DNA of 64,000 bases, from contig CM040453.1 of the NCBI GenBank assembly GCA_022749755.1, positions 13,153,368 through 13,217,367 on the forward strand, in the 5' to 3' direction. The notes under the pieces are model-generated. The model had not been told where the DNA came from. It saw nothing but the letters and a program-made list of their open reading frames with translations, and made no database searches. Shown piece after piece: positions 48,960 through 62,000 of the stretch (positions within the stretch are counted from its first letter, which is position 1; each line of letters begins with the position of its first letter). Made by a program: the position numbers and the translations under genes. This stretch comes from Azadirachta indica. Its lineage: Eukaryota; Streptophyta; Magnoliopsida; Sapindales; Meliaceae.

Positions 48960-49950
48960 CTTTGGCTGTCATTTGGACTAACTAACACAATGGCCACTTT
49001 TACCACTTTGATGGACAAATTGTTCAACCAATACCTCGATCAATGAAAACGTGGTGCTTTTTTCAAGTTACATCTAAAGTCGGGATACTGCCAAGTTTGT
49101 ATTGCAGAAGGAGACGAACCAAAGACAACATGCATAACGAGGTAGTTTCCTATGAGTTTCTAGTTATACCATTCACACTAATGGTTACTAACGTTGCTTT
49201 TTAACTCAATGCATAGGCTATAACATTGGTCTTCCCCCATTTGTACATCAAGTCATAATCAAATTTTGCCAAAAGATCTTATCAATGAGCTTGCTTAAAT
49301 GTTTGCAAGAACCACCCCCTTAAGACTTGTTGCAATCTCCCCTATCTTTATCGTGGCCACCATTCTTGTCCTTGACCTTGATCAAAGAGATTCACGATGA
49401 GTGAAATCGGATACTTATTCTTGATAGTCATTGACTGCAGGTTTAGAGACATTCAAGCCTATATCGATCGAGAACTCGTCATAATTAAGGAGAATGATAG
49501 AGGTATTGATGGAACAACTTGTTCATCAAAGTGCTAAAAGTGGTCGTGCATTTGTTAGTCTAAATGGCATAACTAGAAACTCATAGGAGTTGTACCTTCT
49601 AGAAATGTTCTACAAAATATCCTTACAAGGTCAAAAATATTGTGCTATTATTTGCTATTCTAGAACTTAGTTCAATTAGGTCACCAACCTACTTAAGAAA
49701 ACCATTCGTGGTATTGGATTGAGGAGTGCTAACATGTCTTCGAGGACTTGAAGAAGCCGATCATGGAGGAGACAATTCTTGCGTTGCCCAACCAAACTAA
49801 ACTTTGTGAAGTATATACCGATACTTCAAATTGCGCCATTAGGGGTGTACTCATGCAAGAAGGACACCCGATAGCCTTCGAGAGTTGAAACTCAATAAAG
49901 CAGAGAAGCACTACACCATACAAAAGAAGGAGATGTCAGGCCTTGTGTGA
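48960..49950. mobile_element. Decayed, rearranged Ty3/gypsy pol remnants
   Basis: Short blocks of gypsy-type reverse transcriptase and RNase H are visible, interrupted by stops and frameshifts. Plus strand: about 48970-49046 (FGLTNTMATFTTLMDKLF); 49063-49190 (LKSGYCQVCIAEGDEPKTT then YEFLVIPF). Minus strand: about 49620-49490 (YEFLVMPFRLTN, LMNKLFHQYL) and about 49430-49380 (TIKNKYPISLIVNLFDQ). Plus strand: about 49710-49935, RNase H region (LALPNQTKLCEVYTDTSN, GVLMQEGHPIAFES). Block order and strand do not follow a normal pol gene, so at least two fragments, or one rearranged element, are present. It cannot encode a working polyprotein. No LTRs were identified. Confidence 0.8.
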
Positions 49951-52522
49951 ACAATGCGTATGAATAACAACCCGTTATGCAGGCAACACTTGTGTGAGAG
50001 AGAATTCGAAACAAGTAGGTGTGTAAGTTTTGGCCAAATGACTTGTTGGAAGACCCGATTGAGTGGATATGGGAGCTTTTGAGCTAATTGGGCTATACAT
50101 TAGGTTTATGTACACCATACCAATTAAGGAAGAATATAATAATCTATGGCCCAAATGCTTCTATACCCATTCAATCTAGTCTTTCAATGAGTCCAAGGCA
50201 AAGGTGGAGAAGACTATGACAAGTCTCAAGGGGATGGTTCTCGTAAACCACCTTCTATGAGTGTGGCAACATTACTTACTAGGAAGTCATTTCGTGATCA
50301 TGACAGATATTATAGAGCAATAAGCATCTGGTGGGTTACTTGAGTCATTGCCAACTTTAAGTCACAAAGAACCCATCGTCGTGTCCCCCTCTCGATCTTA
50401 TAGCTCCTTTGCACGAGCCACTATATATATATATATATATATATAACACTTAAGAAGTAATAATTTTTATTAAATTTGATAAATTACCAAATATTTTAAT
50501 TGATATATATATATTAAAAATTAAAATAGAAAACACAATAGTTTTATATATTCAGCAATAAGATTTAATAATTTTATTTTTTTATAATAATTTTATCTTT
50601 TTATGTTCATGTTAATTTGTGTCAATACAATGATCTTACTACAGTATGATTGTTGTTATACACAAATTTTAGTTTTTTGTCATTTTATTTTTTTATTATA
50701 TTTTACTTTTTGTAGAAATTAGAAAACTACACGATACATTTATTTTAACTTGTCTCTCTTTAATAATAACATATATCTTTCACTTTAATTTTCAGGAATG
50801 AATTTGCATAGATAGTAATGTAATAGTACTTAATTAGATGTAAATTAAATAAATTTAACAATTTAAACTTTTGTATTAAATTTATGCTGAACTAAATTGG
50901 AATTTTAAGTTAGAGTCATTTATCTAATGAAAATAAACTCTGATCTTATTATTCAATATATTTTACATAAACTCATTATCGTCGTCTCTCTTTTTAGAAA
51001 TTTATGCTAAAGTTGGTTTCATTTTGGACCTTAGATACATAAATTAATTATGCAAAACAAAAACATAGTGAAAGGAATCTATTTCTATTATTTTTTTAAT
51101 GTAATTTTTAACTGAATTAATTAGTAATTCCCAAATAAGATTAGTATCTCCATATATAATATCCAATATAGAAAACAATAATTTTAGATATTCCCAAAGT
51201 TTTATTTATTTTCTCATTAATTTTATATTAAATATTGTTGGTTTTGATTGACCTTCAAGCTAACATCTACTACTTAAATTAAACTTATTAAGGAGGTTGG
51301 TTTATTATATACGTTATTATTAATAGAATAATACATACGTAGGACCATTCTCTAGTAGAGATAGTAATGGAGGGAAGTGGGGGTGGGAAGCCCTTTCCCA
51401 TTACCATTCCATTTTTATTTAGATCTAAGTTTTCAATAAAAATATATAATATCTAATTTTAATTTATAGCGGAGATGAATTGAAGAGTGTTAAATTGTTT
51501 TTTATTTTATTAATAATATAGAAATTAATCATTTTTATTCTCTATTATAGTATTCTAAATTTAATTTAAAGAGAATCTTTATAAAGTTTTAAATTAATAG
51601 AAGATTTTGATATCTCTATCTCTTATTATTTATTAGTATTTATTATATTTTAGTATTCAATACTTATAATAAATTATTTACGGGTCCCAAAACAAAACTT
51701 TGTACTCAATTTTTTTTATCTAATACTTTTAAAATATTTAATAGAAAATATTTTAAATACTATTTTAATTAAGAATATTCATAACCAACCAAGAAGTTTT
51801 ATCAAAACGTAAAATTTAATTCGACAGTGGTATAATAGTCAGAATAAACGACTCCTAAAACAAGTCTAGAAAGACAATAAAATGTAATATGTTAATTGTT
51901 TTTCATATTTTTATCCTTCCTTTGTCTATCCCGTACTCTTTGGAAAAGGGAATTTAGTAATAAGCTAATGTCTTTTATGAACAAAATCCACCTCCACCAG
52001 CTATTGATTAATCGACTACATAATAAAAAAAATCACCATATCAGAATTTATGACAAGGGAATTAATTTATCACCTCATCATAATCTGTCTGTTTATCAAT
52101 TTATTTAACTTTTAGTACATAAAATTCATGCTTTTTGGTTCATTTGTTGTATGGAAATACGATCAAATAGAGTCTTTTTCAGTAACATATATAGCTTTAA
52201 TTAAATCAATGGTTCCCAGTTAGTTTCTCCATCATCCTTAATCTAGAGATCTCGTTTCTCCAGACAGTAATTGTTTTCATTTGCTTGTTTATATTAAATA
52301 GTTGGTCTTGATTGACTTTCAATATCTCCAGATGAAATTTAGGTAGAGACACTTGTCACTATATGTACCCAAAGAAGAGAACCAGATTTTTCTTCTCAAG
52401 GCCATCTCCAACACCAAATATATATCTCTTTCTTTTTATCCGGAGATTAGTTAGTTGGTTCAGATTGATTTCGTAAGGTGGCACAAGAGATTTGTGTTTT
52501 GAATTTCACTTAAGGAGGAACA
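49951..52522. other. Retroelement-adjacent and AT-rich spacer
   Basis: 49951-50410 has a non-AT-rich composition like the gypsy remnants and may be more of the same element. (TA)n stands at 50415-50443. The rest is AT-rich. 51236-51300 and 52305-52330 share a ttggtyttgattgacyttca motif. The open frame 51896-52108 has no recognisable motif. The last about 100 bases are the leader of the gene at 52523. Confidence 0.45.
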
Positions 52523-52786
52523 ATGGCTTCGAGCAGAGGGGCAGCGCCATCACCATTTGTACCTTCTCTTCTGGTGGTAGTACTTGGATTGGTGATCTTT
52601 GGCCCTAACATGTCCCTTGTGATAATTCTGCTTCTGGCATTACTGATTGTACAATTGCTGTCTACATTCTCTTCCATATCGGTGATTCATGATCAAAGCA
52701 GTAGCCTCGCCCATGATGCTGAGGGGTTTGGCTTCGGAACATTACTTCTAATTCTCATCTACTTCGTTCTGTATAATCTAGTGTGA
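52523..52786 (+). CDS. Small multi-span membrane protein, family copy 3
   Basis: Intronless frame of 87 residues starting MASSRGAAPSPFVPSLLVVV. Hydrophobic segments: about 11-31 (VPSLLVVVLGLVIFGP), 32-50 (LVIILLLALLIVQLL) and 71-87 (GTLLLILIYFVLYNLV) at the very C-terminus, with a Ser/His/Asp loop (SVIHDQSSSLAHDAEGFGFG) between the second and third. It is homologous to 39902-40234 and to the broken copy at 40580-40871, closest to the latter, which supports that it is a real gene. Family name and function not recognised. Its 3' flank is also shared with the pseudogene, so it came from a segmental duplication now split by the NLR, the PP2 gene and the gypsy remnants. Confidence 0.72.
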   Translation: MASSRGAAPSPFVPSLLVVVLGLVIFGPNMSLVIILLLALLIVQLLSTFSSISVIHDQSSSLAHDAEGFGFGTLLLILIYFVLYNLV

Positions 52787-53290
52787 GCACAATCCTTCCA
52801 CGCACTCACCAATATGTACAAATAGCATCTCAAGAATACAGAAGATCATGGATACAGTTTTCAGTTTAGATACCAATGGATTTCCAGAATAAGCAGAAGA
52901 AAATTATAGAGAATATTTACACCATTACAAGACTCGTACGCTGGGATAGAAAGTATGTGCTAGTCCTTGTTATTTTGAGGAATTATTCTCGTAAGAAAAG
53001 AAAATTGGGTGTACGTTGTACATAATACATAATCAAAATCTGATAATTATCCGAATGTAGTTCTATGCACTCTGGATTAATCAACTATGGGCTTTCCGTA
53101 CCAAAAGCAATCCTAGATACACATTCTAAGAAAGGATACATAGGTATCTAAGCAAAGCATCCAATGACTCGTCAGAAAATGTTAACTGAGATTCTAAATT
53201 GCCACTTGAAAAAGTACAAAAAGGTTAACAAAGAATATTCTCTTGACAATACAAAGCTGCACAAAAACAAAACAATCAGCATACACTGTC
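52787..53290. other. 3' flank shared with the pseudogene, then spacer
   Basis: 52787-52985 aligns with 40872-41090 (shared pieces such as acagttttcagtttagatac against acagtttccagtttggatac, and tagtccttgttattttgagg against aagtctttcttatttgagcg). The remainder is the RPL3 3' region. No coding exon. Confidence 0.6.
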
Positions 53291-55154
53291 CTAGTTCTTT
53301 GGTATGTTCTTCCCGACAATCTTAGCCGGTGCTATACGCAGAAGATTTCCTGGCTTACCAGGCACGGCACCCTTTATCATCACAACACGGAGTTCATTGT
53401 CAATTTTTACGACCTTGAGCTTCCTAACCTTCCTTCTTGTTCCTCCCATCCTGCCAGGCATCTTCTTCCCCTTGTATACACGACCTGGTGTTGTTCCGGC
53501 ACCGATAGATCCCAATTGTCTGTGACTCTTGGAACCATGGGTCATTGCACCCCTTCTGAAATTGTGACGCTTAATTCCACCTGTGGTATATTAGGAAAAG
53601 AGAATGAACAGATCGGGCCAAATCAACAAAAGAGCACTGTGCAAGAGAAAAGAAGATACGAGATTATAATAAATTGTGTGGGGCGATCAGGAACTGAGAC
53701 ATGCAAATCTTCTTCTAAATTATTAATTTAGGTGGCGTGAAACCTCAATCTCAGTCTAGTCATCTGCAAACCTCATTGCCCATGAAATTTTGGCACAAAT
53801 ATAACAATTTCTAGATTCTAACACATATTTGCAAGTCATCTGCCAAAAATCAAGAGAACCTGCATGTTTCATACACATTCATTTTGGAAAAGTTATCCAA
53901 TTTTCGTAAGAAAAATCTCCTAGAGTTGCTTATGTTTATGCAGAACTATAAAACTGTCCCTATCATAACTAATCTACAGCATGAAAGTAGAATAAGAATT
54001 CTTTAAATAAATTCTTTTCCCCAGTTCAAAGATCCCGGAACATCTCTCAGATCAATAAGTAGTTGATGGATCACATAGATGATAGCCAAATTTCATCTCA
54101 TTCAAATCAATTATACTGCACATAGCATTTGAGCCGTATTTAGTTCTTAACTCCGCTGTCGTGAATTTTTCAGAAGTACAAAATGTCTAAGGGAGATAAA
54201 GCTGCCAGGCTTATAACCATGACCTCGAGCCAACAGAGCCAAGCAAATCACACCAGTTGATACATAACACACTTCCCTCTCCTATTAACACGAAACATAC
54301 AGCATCTGTATGTGAATAATTTCACACATTAACATGAGCCTCTGAACGGATTGTCCAATTGCTTCTAACATCTCAAACAAAACTAAGAAAATATACATTT
54401 TGCAATAGGAAAAAGTTCACCTTTTCAATCCTCTAAAGTCTTTTACTGCACAAATCATCAAACATATTTCCTAGACTAAGCACTACAACATTTCAAAATA
54501 CTTTACACACCCAACTAACATTTAGCTTCACATTCTAACATAAACCACAACAAACCAAACGAAGCCACGGAAGCTAAAAGAATCAGAGACAGAGAGTAAA
54601 AAATTACCTTGAAAACCCTTGCCAATAGTAGTCCCAGAGACATCAACAAGATCCCCTTCCTTAAAAATCTCATCAAAAACCAACTTTTGCCCAATCTCAA
54701 ACCCCTCAATAGACTGCAGCCTAAACTCCTGCAAATGCCTCATGGGTATTATTCCAGACTTTTCCAAGTGACCCAACTCGGGTTTCGTCAATTTCTTGTC
54801 CCTGACTCTCCTGTAACCCACCTGAACGGAGTCGTACCCGTCAGTCGCTTCTGTCTTAATCTGAGTCACAATGTTCCCCTCTCGAAAACCAACTACAGTA
54901 ACCGGAACTACAGTTCCATCGCTTTCAAAGTATGACATCATTCCAAGCTTTGTCCCCATGACGCCAATTCCTGCGTCGAAGCTCATAGAAACTATGTGGG
55001 TCTGCGTTCTCTTCTTGGTCAAGACAAGCGGCTTCTTCGTCGAGAACAGAATTGAGGTTTTGTTGTGGGAAAGAAAGCTGCATTTTAGAGATGGGATTTG
55101 TGAAGAAGAAAAAGCTGGGCAGTGCCCAATTGGTGAAAGAGAAGAGATTGGCAT
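53291..55154 (-). CDS. RPL3A: Plastid ribosomal protein L3 (uL3c)
   Basis: Two exons, 55154-54608 and 53580-53291, are joined by a split glycine codon (TTTCAAG|GTAATT and ACCACAG|GTGGAATT), giving 278 residues. Residues 1 to about 57 are Ser/Lys-rich and precede [16 protein letters not shown], the start of bacterial-type L3, so they form a plastid transit peptide. The mature part carries [20 protein letters not shown] and the L3 signature [20 protein letters not shown] followed by [14 protein letters not shown]3 binds 23S rRNA near the peptidyl-transferase centre of the large plastid subunit. Length and motifs match Arabidopsis RPL3A (At2g43030). A mitochondrial destination is less likely but not excluded. 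A 1.03-kb intron separates the exons. Confidence 0.94.
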
Positions 55155-56080
55155 TTGATATAACTTGCTTCAAGAAGAATGAATGAGCTTCAGAGTCTCA
55201 GAAATGGAGTCTCTGTTCTCTCTTATCCTCGTTTAAGCTATCCACTGAGATGGTTGTGTGAATGTATATTATATAGATAATACAACACTGTAAAAATGAG
55301 AGAACAAAAGTCCTTTTGATTTTAGTTAATTTCCTCTGTGAAAATAAAATTTTAAATATTTCTAAAAGGATTTTTTGTTTTTAGAATAATTATATATAAT
55401 TTTTAGGTTTTTCTTTGGAACATAATACCTAGAATAGTTATTTGTTAGAGATTAATTTATATTATTTAATCTTAGTTTCTTATTCTTTTATTTATTTTAA
55501 ATGTGAATAGTTTTAAATAAAATTTTAAATGTTTTCAGGTTTGTATATAATATTAAATTTCATTATTCTTTTCGTCTAAAATGAAATCACCCCATTTCAT
55601 CTGCAACCTTAAATTAAAGAAATTCACACCTAACCCCCAAAATCGGTAGTTTATAAATGTATAATAATTTGCAATATATATTAAACTCAATAACTGAACC
55701 CAAATATCAAATAACAACATCAACATTTTAAATATATATTAACAACTCACAGTCATCTTGTAATTTAATAACACGAATTAGACTGGAAATATAATAGAAT
55801 TCAATGTCAACTTCCATTTAGAAGGTGAGGGATATATCCCGAACGGTCTTTGAAAATATATAAGCATCAGTAGGTATCATGCCTGCTCAACCCAACCACA
55901 ATCCTAGCTATACATCCCAAAAGATATTCATAAATTACATACATTCTGAGTTTTAATATGCAATACATCAATACCTGTATAACTATGGCTATCACCTGCT
56001 ATGTATACTTCTCCAAAAGATCAAATTTTTGCACAGCCAGAAGAAGCATGGAGCTGCTATTTTTGTCGTGATCGTGTGGC
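55155..56080. other. RPL3 promoter and MLO 3' region
   Basis: 55155-55300 should hold the RPL3 leader. The rest is AT-rich and ends in the MLO 3' untranslated region. No coding exon seen. Confidence 0.5.
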
Positions 56081-59000
56081 TCATTTAGACCCTTCAGCAC
56101 CATGTGATGAAGGCTGAACATTGTCTGGAGTAGATGTATTACGGAAAATTCTTCCCAGATTAAGTCCTTCATGGGAACTTGAATGGGTACTAGATCCCTC
56201 TGTAGCAGCCTTTAACTCTTTCTTTTTCTTCACCTTTTCCCGCCAGCCAACAATGCCTACTTGCACATGCTCTTCGAATATTGCCTTCTTGAAGGAACTT
56301 CCCATCTATATTTCATTAGCAAAAAGTAGGTTAAGTTTTACATTTTAAATGAAGAAGGTGAAGTTTGTATGCAACAGCAACTAAACCCACCTGAGTGACA
56401 ATGGCATAAAGTGGCAGGGTACTGTAACTGCAGAGAATTTGAATGAATACCCTATAAGGGAGGGAAAGAAGAAATGATTAAATGGAGAACATCAAAACCT
56501 TGAATTACAGATTAACATTGAATCATAATTAGATGAGACGGAAAAATAATGGGTTCTGGAAACTACCCAATGATGAGCCTTGGTACGATATATCTAATGT
56601 GTCCCATTATGCAGGAGTCAAAGCCATATTGGACCTACAGACACACAAAGGTGTACAGTTATGTGACCCCAACCATTGATATGAAATCAATTCAGAAAAT
56701 AAATTAACAGTTTGAAATTTTAGCTTACCCATATCCAGAAGAAAAATGCAATCTCAAAAGAATTCTGGAATAGGATAAAATGGATCAAGAAGAGGACAAT
56801 GTGGGGCCGGTGAAACCAAAAGTGATCATCCGATGGTTGAACTACTAATTCCCCCTCAATAGCTATGTGTTTCTCAGCAACTTCATGAGCCATTTCAGAA
56901 ATGACATGCTCCAGCTTGGTTCCCACAGCAAGTAGAAGCTGAAAAAAGAAGGGTAAAAAATTGGAATAAACACACCCTATACAAACATTCTTAAAAAACA
57001 ACTGGTTAAAATTGTGGGAAAAATGAAGGCACAAAAATCCATATGTGCAAAACAATTATTACAAAACAGTCACGGATACAAGTACCATATAACAAGTATG
57101 GAGTTCTAACGAAAGAGAAGACAGGAAGCAGGGGGATAAGTAATACAGCTCATTGGCCATTGGGTATCTCTGTTTCTCGAGATTTGTCAAGTAGGCAACA
57201 AATGTAACAGAAAGCAGTCAAAACAAGTTAACTCATGAATAAGGTTGTAAAGTTGCAAGAATCACAAGAGCATAAAACTGGATGGTGAAATCAACTATTA
57301 AGTATGCAAAATTAGCAACTTAGATGCCAAATCATGCACATGGACAGAAGTTCAAAACTAGAGGGAAATCAAATAAAAGATTTAAGACTACCCACAATGA
57401 AGGGAATGAATGCTATCCAGAAGTACGTATGCCAACCTGCACAAGAAAATGGCAAAACATCATTATATCAACAGCCTCATGCTACTATATACCATTTACA
57501 AGAGGCGAAAAAAAAAGGGAAAAGTATCTTTAAAAAGATCTTGGCATGATGTTACCATAATTTTAGGCATGGCTAAAAATTACATATGGGATTCAAACAC
57601 GGTGGAACTTCCATTAGTGCATTTATTCAATGCTGCAGAAAGAATATAATATCAAAAAAAAAAAAAAAAAGTTACAACTGTATGTATCAAGCAAAGATGT
57701 GTTTCTGCAGTATCCTATAACTGTCATATTTCAATGAACTTGAAAGGAAAATATTATCAAACAGCCAGACAGAGTAACTAGTTTGGAAAGAAACATGTTG
57801 GCACCATGAGAACATGATGACAATCTTCATACAGAAGAGTGCCAAAGCAAAACAGAAATCAGGCTCAACGTCAATGTATTTACAAAAATGTGGACATAGC
57901 ACTCACAAAAGACAAGAAGAATTGGAAAATAGATAAGTCAAGGTAGTTGAAAGCAAGTCATATCTCAGAATCTGATCACTGATCTGAAAATTAGTTAACA
58001 CCGCCATACCACGACAATTAAGAGGGTAAGATGCTACTAGATTAGCTTGAAGAATGGACCAAACCCAATATATGTCATCATTGACTAATCCAAATTTGAA
58101 ATGTTACCACAAAACAGAACATAAAAAAAAATAGTAACTATATTTGGCATCCCTATTCTAACTGGTACCAGTTTCCTTACCATCAATATTCAGCAACAAG
58201 AATATGACCACAAATACCCAAAGATACCAGCTGCAATGGTGAATTAACAAGAATCAGTAAGCAAATCAAGATTAATGTTCAATGCAATATATCCAGTAGA
58301 TATTCACTGTGAAAAATAGTTTAAAAAACACTTGCCTTATACCAACAACTCGCTTGAAATCATCTTCAAGGGCGCGTATCATGTATTTGTGGAAATTAAA
58401 TTTCGGATTTCCCCTGCAATGGGTCTAAAGTAGAAATAATGAATATACAGCCAAATGCCCAAAGGCCATACTGAATATATACAAGACAACAGAATCCTCA
58501 CATCAGATCCCTTACCATGATAAAACCTAGTCGCAGTGTCACGTAATCTGCTTTGGTAATAGATGCATAGAATTGCTTGAAAAAAGATTGCTGTAACAAC
58601 ACAAGAAGAAAATGACAAACAACAAAGTCCCATTTAGTTGCACTAGGAAAAAAGTTACTAATCGTTCTGCTTTAAAATATATTAAATAGGGCAAAATCTT
58701 TGAATGTAGTGTTGTTTTCACAACTATGTAAAAGCATAACAACCCGAGGGTAAGTACTGTCCTAGTTGACCATCGGTTCCTTCTATCAGAGAATCCCAAT
58801 ATAACTTTTAGTAAAAGCATCTACATGAGCACATGCATGCATGTTTATTTTTATTTTTAGAGAAAATGGGTTAGAGAGGATAAATAGTTTGTTCACAAAA
58901 TTCAAGCAAAGGCAAAGCCATGTGGCCTTCCTAATATTATGCAAATACACGATGTAGCTCCCTAAAGGAAGAACAAATAAGTGATATATGCACGTATCTT

Positions 59001-62000
59001 ACTAAATTCTATGAAAAATAAATGAGATATTATGATTACTAGATCTTACAAAATAATTTAGAACACTAATTCGAAGATTGGCCCACTCCTTACTCCATCT
59101 AGAGAGGGTTCCGGTCAAACTTGTTATTTCATCTCAGATGCACAACCATTTTTGTTAGGAGTAATAATGCTGAAGAGAAGGGAAAATCCATGTGGAGAAG
59201 AAAAAAGAGGTACAAACTGTTTCTAGTTCTCACATGCAGAAACAAACAATGTATCTCAAACAAGATTTTTATTGAGAATCAACCAAAGATTATTTCCAGA
59301 TTCTGGTCCAAGCTGGCTTAGCTAGCATATCTTTTTTTTTTGGGAAAGTGTTAGACCAGATTATTTATTCTTTATTTCTTTGATTTACCATTGTATTCTT
59401 GTCTTTTATAGTCAGATTGCATTTTGTATAAGTACCCTATAAAACCTCTACCGTAAAAATGAAATTTTGTGATTGATGAGAAAACTATTTTTCCTCTAAA
59501 AGTTTTTTCAATTTTATTTTTCTGCAAGTTCTAACGTCACAGTAAAGTGATTCTGCTAGACTAAAAAACTCACCACCCATCCCAGCAGAGCTGAATCTTT
59601 ACCAAAACCCAGAAAATGCTCTCTGATAAAAGCATGTTGGTGAACATGAGTGACCTTTTTCTTCAAAACTGCAGTCATACGGTTTATAATTAAAACAAGC
59701 AACAAAGATGAACTAACAGATTGTTTTTCCTTGACTTAAATAAAAATGTAATCTGCTGCGTCAGTTGTCTTCAGTTCTACATAGAATGAGGACACTTGTA
59801 TGGAAGAAGACAAGTCGACTTGCAAAATAATGTATGCTAAATGATATTATTGCTGACATTTGTGAAGAAAAAGCAAAATATATCTGGGGAAAAAAAAAAC
59901 CTTTTTTCATTAATACTTTTATGGAAAAACCTTTTTTCATTACCTGACATGAACAATTATATTCAAAAATATGTTGAAAATACATAAATAGCAAATATTT
60001 CACCTAGTTCACTAAGTAATAAAATAGTTACAAAGACAAACATCAAATATGAAACTGGTGATAGCTCCTACCTTGCTCAGTATCAAAATTTTCTTTCGCA
60101 ATTGAATCCTCCCAGTTTTTCCATTGACGTATCTATATCACGAAAAGAAAGATATTGAAGGACAGAAACTCACTACACGGATAAAAATAATAAAATTAGG
60201 GAACAGATAATAAAAGTCTATTTAATGCTCACCCTTGCTCCTCCAAAAACAATAGTTAGAACACAAAAAGTCACGTGGACAATGGCTAGGACAAAAATGA
60301 AGATATGAAGATGATGCAACGCTTCAGTTGACAACAACGGTACCTTATGCTGAAAAGAATCAAACAAAAACAAATCAAAGCACTTAATTATAAGTCATAT
60401 GCAGCTAGAAATAAGTTAATATGATTTAAGAAAAACTACAATATATGTACTGCATGAGATACTCCGTAAGAGCACCGTGGTGGGGATTGGTATTGATAGT
60501 AAAAATTTAACTACAGAGAGATTTAGCTAGGTTATGGAAGCATTGAAATGATACAATTAATATAAACTGCCAAACAGGACAGATTGATATCCATTCAAAA
60601 TTTTTCTGGGATCAATTATGAATCACAAGAGAATGTGAAAATATCTCCTTGTGATATTCTCATACCTATTGTTTGGTGAGAATTTTCTTAAGTTGGCCAT
60701 CATTGTAACATGTATTGGTTAATCTCAAGTCGCCAGACACTAAACATCAGAACCACAACACTCGCTACCCTAAAAGTCCTTCAACCACAGAATACTAAGC
60801 TCATGAACTTGGTTGATGAATATCAAAGAGTATTTAAAGGACTAATGTTGAACTCACATGTTCTCATCCGAATATTTGAAAACTGATTAATTGAATTTAA
60901 GAGCACAAATAGCCCTTCACACTCAACAACTATCCACATAACTTTTCAATTAATAAATCTTACAGTTTATTAGCATTTTTTCTATTGGACAGCATGCAAG
61001 CAATCAAAACGGAAAAATAAATGGTGGAAGTTCAATAATCCACAAAAGACACATAAAAGTAATGAACATATGTACATGCTTACAGATAAAGAATACCACC
61101 ATAGAGTTGAATCAAAACATGCAAATACAGTGAGACAACCTAGTTAACCATTCTCAATGTATGGCAACAATTCTGTAAAGTTAAATACATTAAACTGGCA
61201 AAGGAGCCAACCATGAAGTTTTGGAACCAAAGGACTATAACCTGTAGCACAAAGTCCCAGGAGGTTGACACAATTAATTTTCCTATAAGTTTGTCACTCT
61301 CATAGAAACTAAATCAGTCCAGATTATACAATTGTGAGCTAAAAAACACTAACACAGACTGAAATGTTTCAACCCAGACAAACTTGTTAATAAAATAAAT
61401 AGCTCATTATGTTTCTATCATTAAAACTATCAATACTAATCTCACATAAATGTAATGTTTTTGCCAAAAGCACGTGATAAGATGGTAACTAAAACTCTAA
61501 GAAACAATAAAAATTCAATAAAGCCAATACAGAATTATGTTTACCTTCTTAGCACAATAACCAACAGAAGATTCAGATTCTTCAGCCAGAAGACGCCTAG
61601 CTGTGCCAGAAATGGAAGAAGAAAAGAACGTCTGAAAATGTGATGTTGTGCTACCATGAGATTCTTGTCCTTCTGCTGTTGTTTTATTGCGTTTACAAGG
61701 AAACATATTATCAACAATATCCGCAGGAACACACATTTTGGAGATTGCATTCTGAAACACCGTCAGCAGCAGCGATATAAAACCCAAGAGCATCAACTCT
61801 GCACCACAATTCCCAATTCACCACTTTTTTTTTTTTTTTTCAAACTATAAAGTCTGCTACTAATATCCACACATAAAACATTTTCATATAAACAGACAAG
61901 TACTGTAACATTTGTCCCACTCCCAATTAGACATTTAAATTTATTAGGTAAGATTTCCTTCTGGAGGAAAATGGGAGACATTGAGGAAGAAAACAAGAAC

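Noticed and set aside
49729..49923. 64-codon minus-strand frame
   Set aside because: Antisense to the gypsy RNase H remnant.
57656..57671. Poly-A tract within the MLO gene as a possible retrogene tail
   Set aside because: It lies in an intron of an intron-containing gene with no adjoining cDNA-like sequence.
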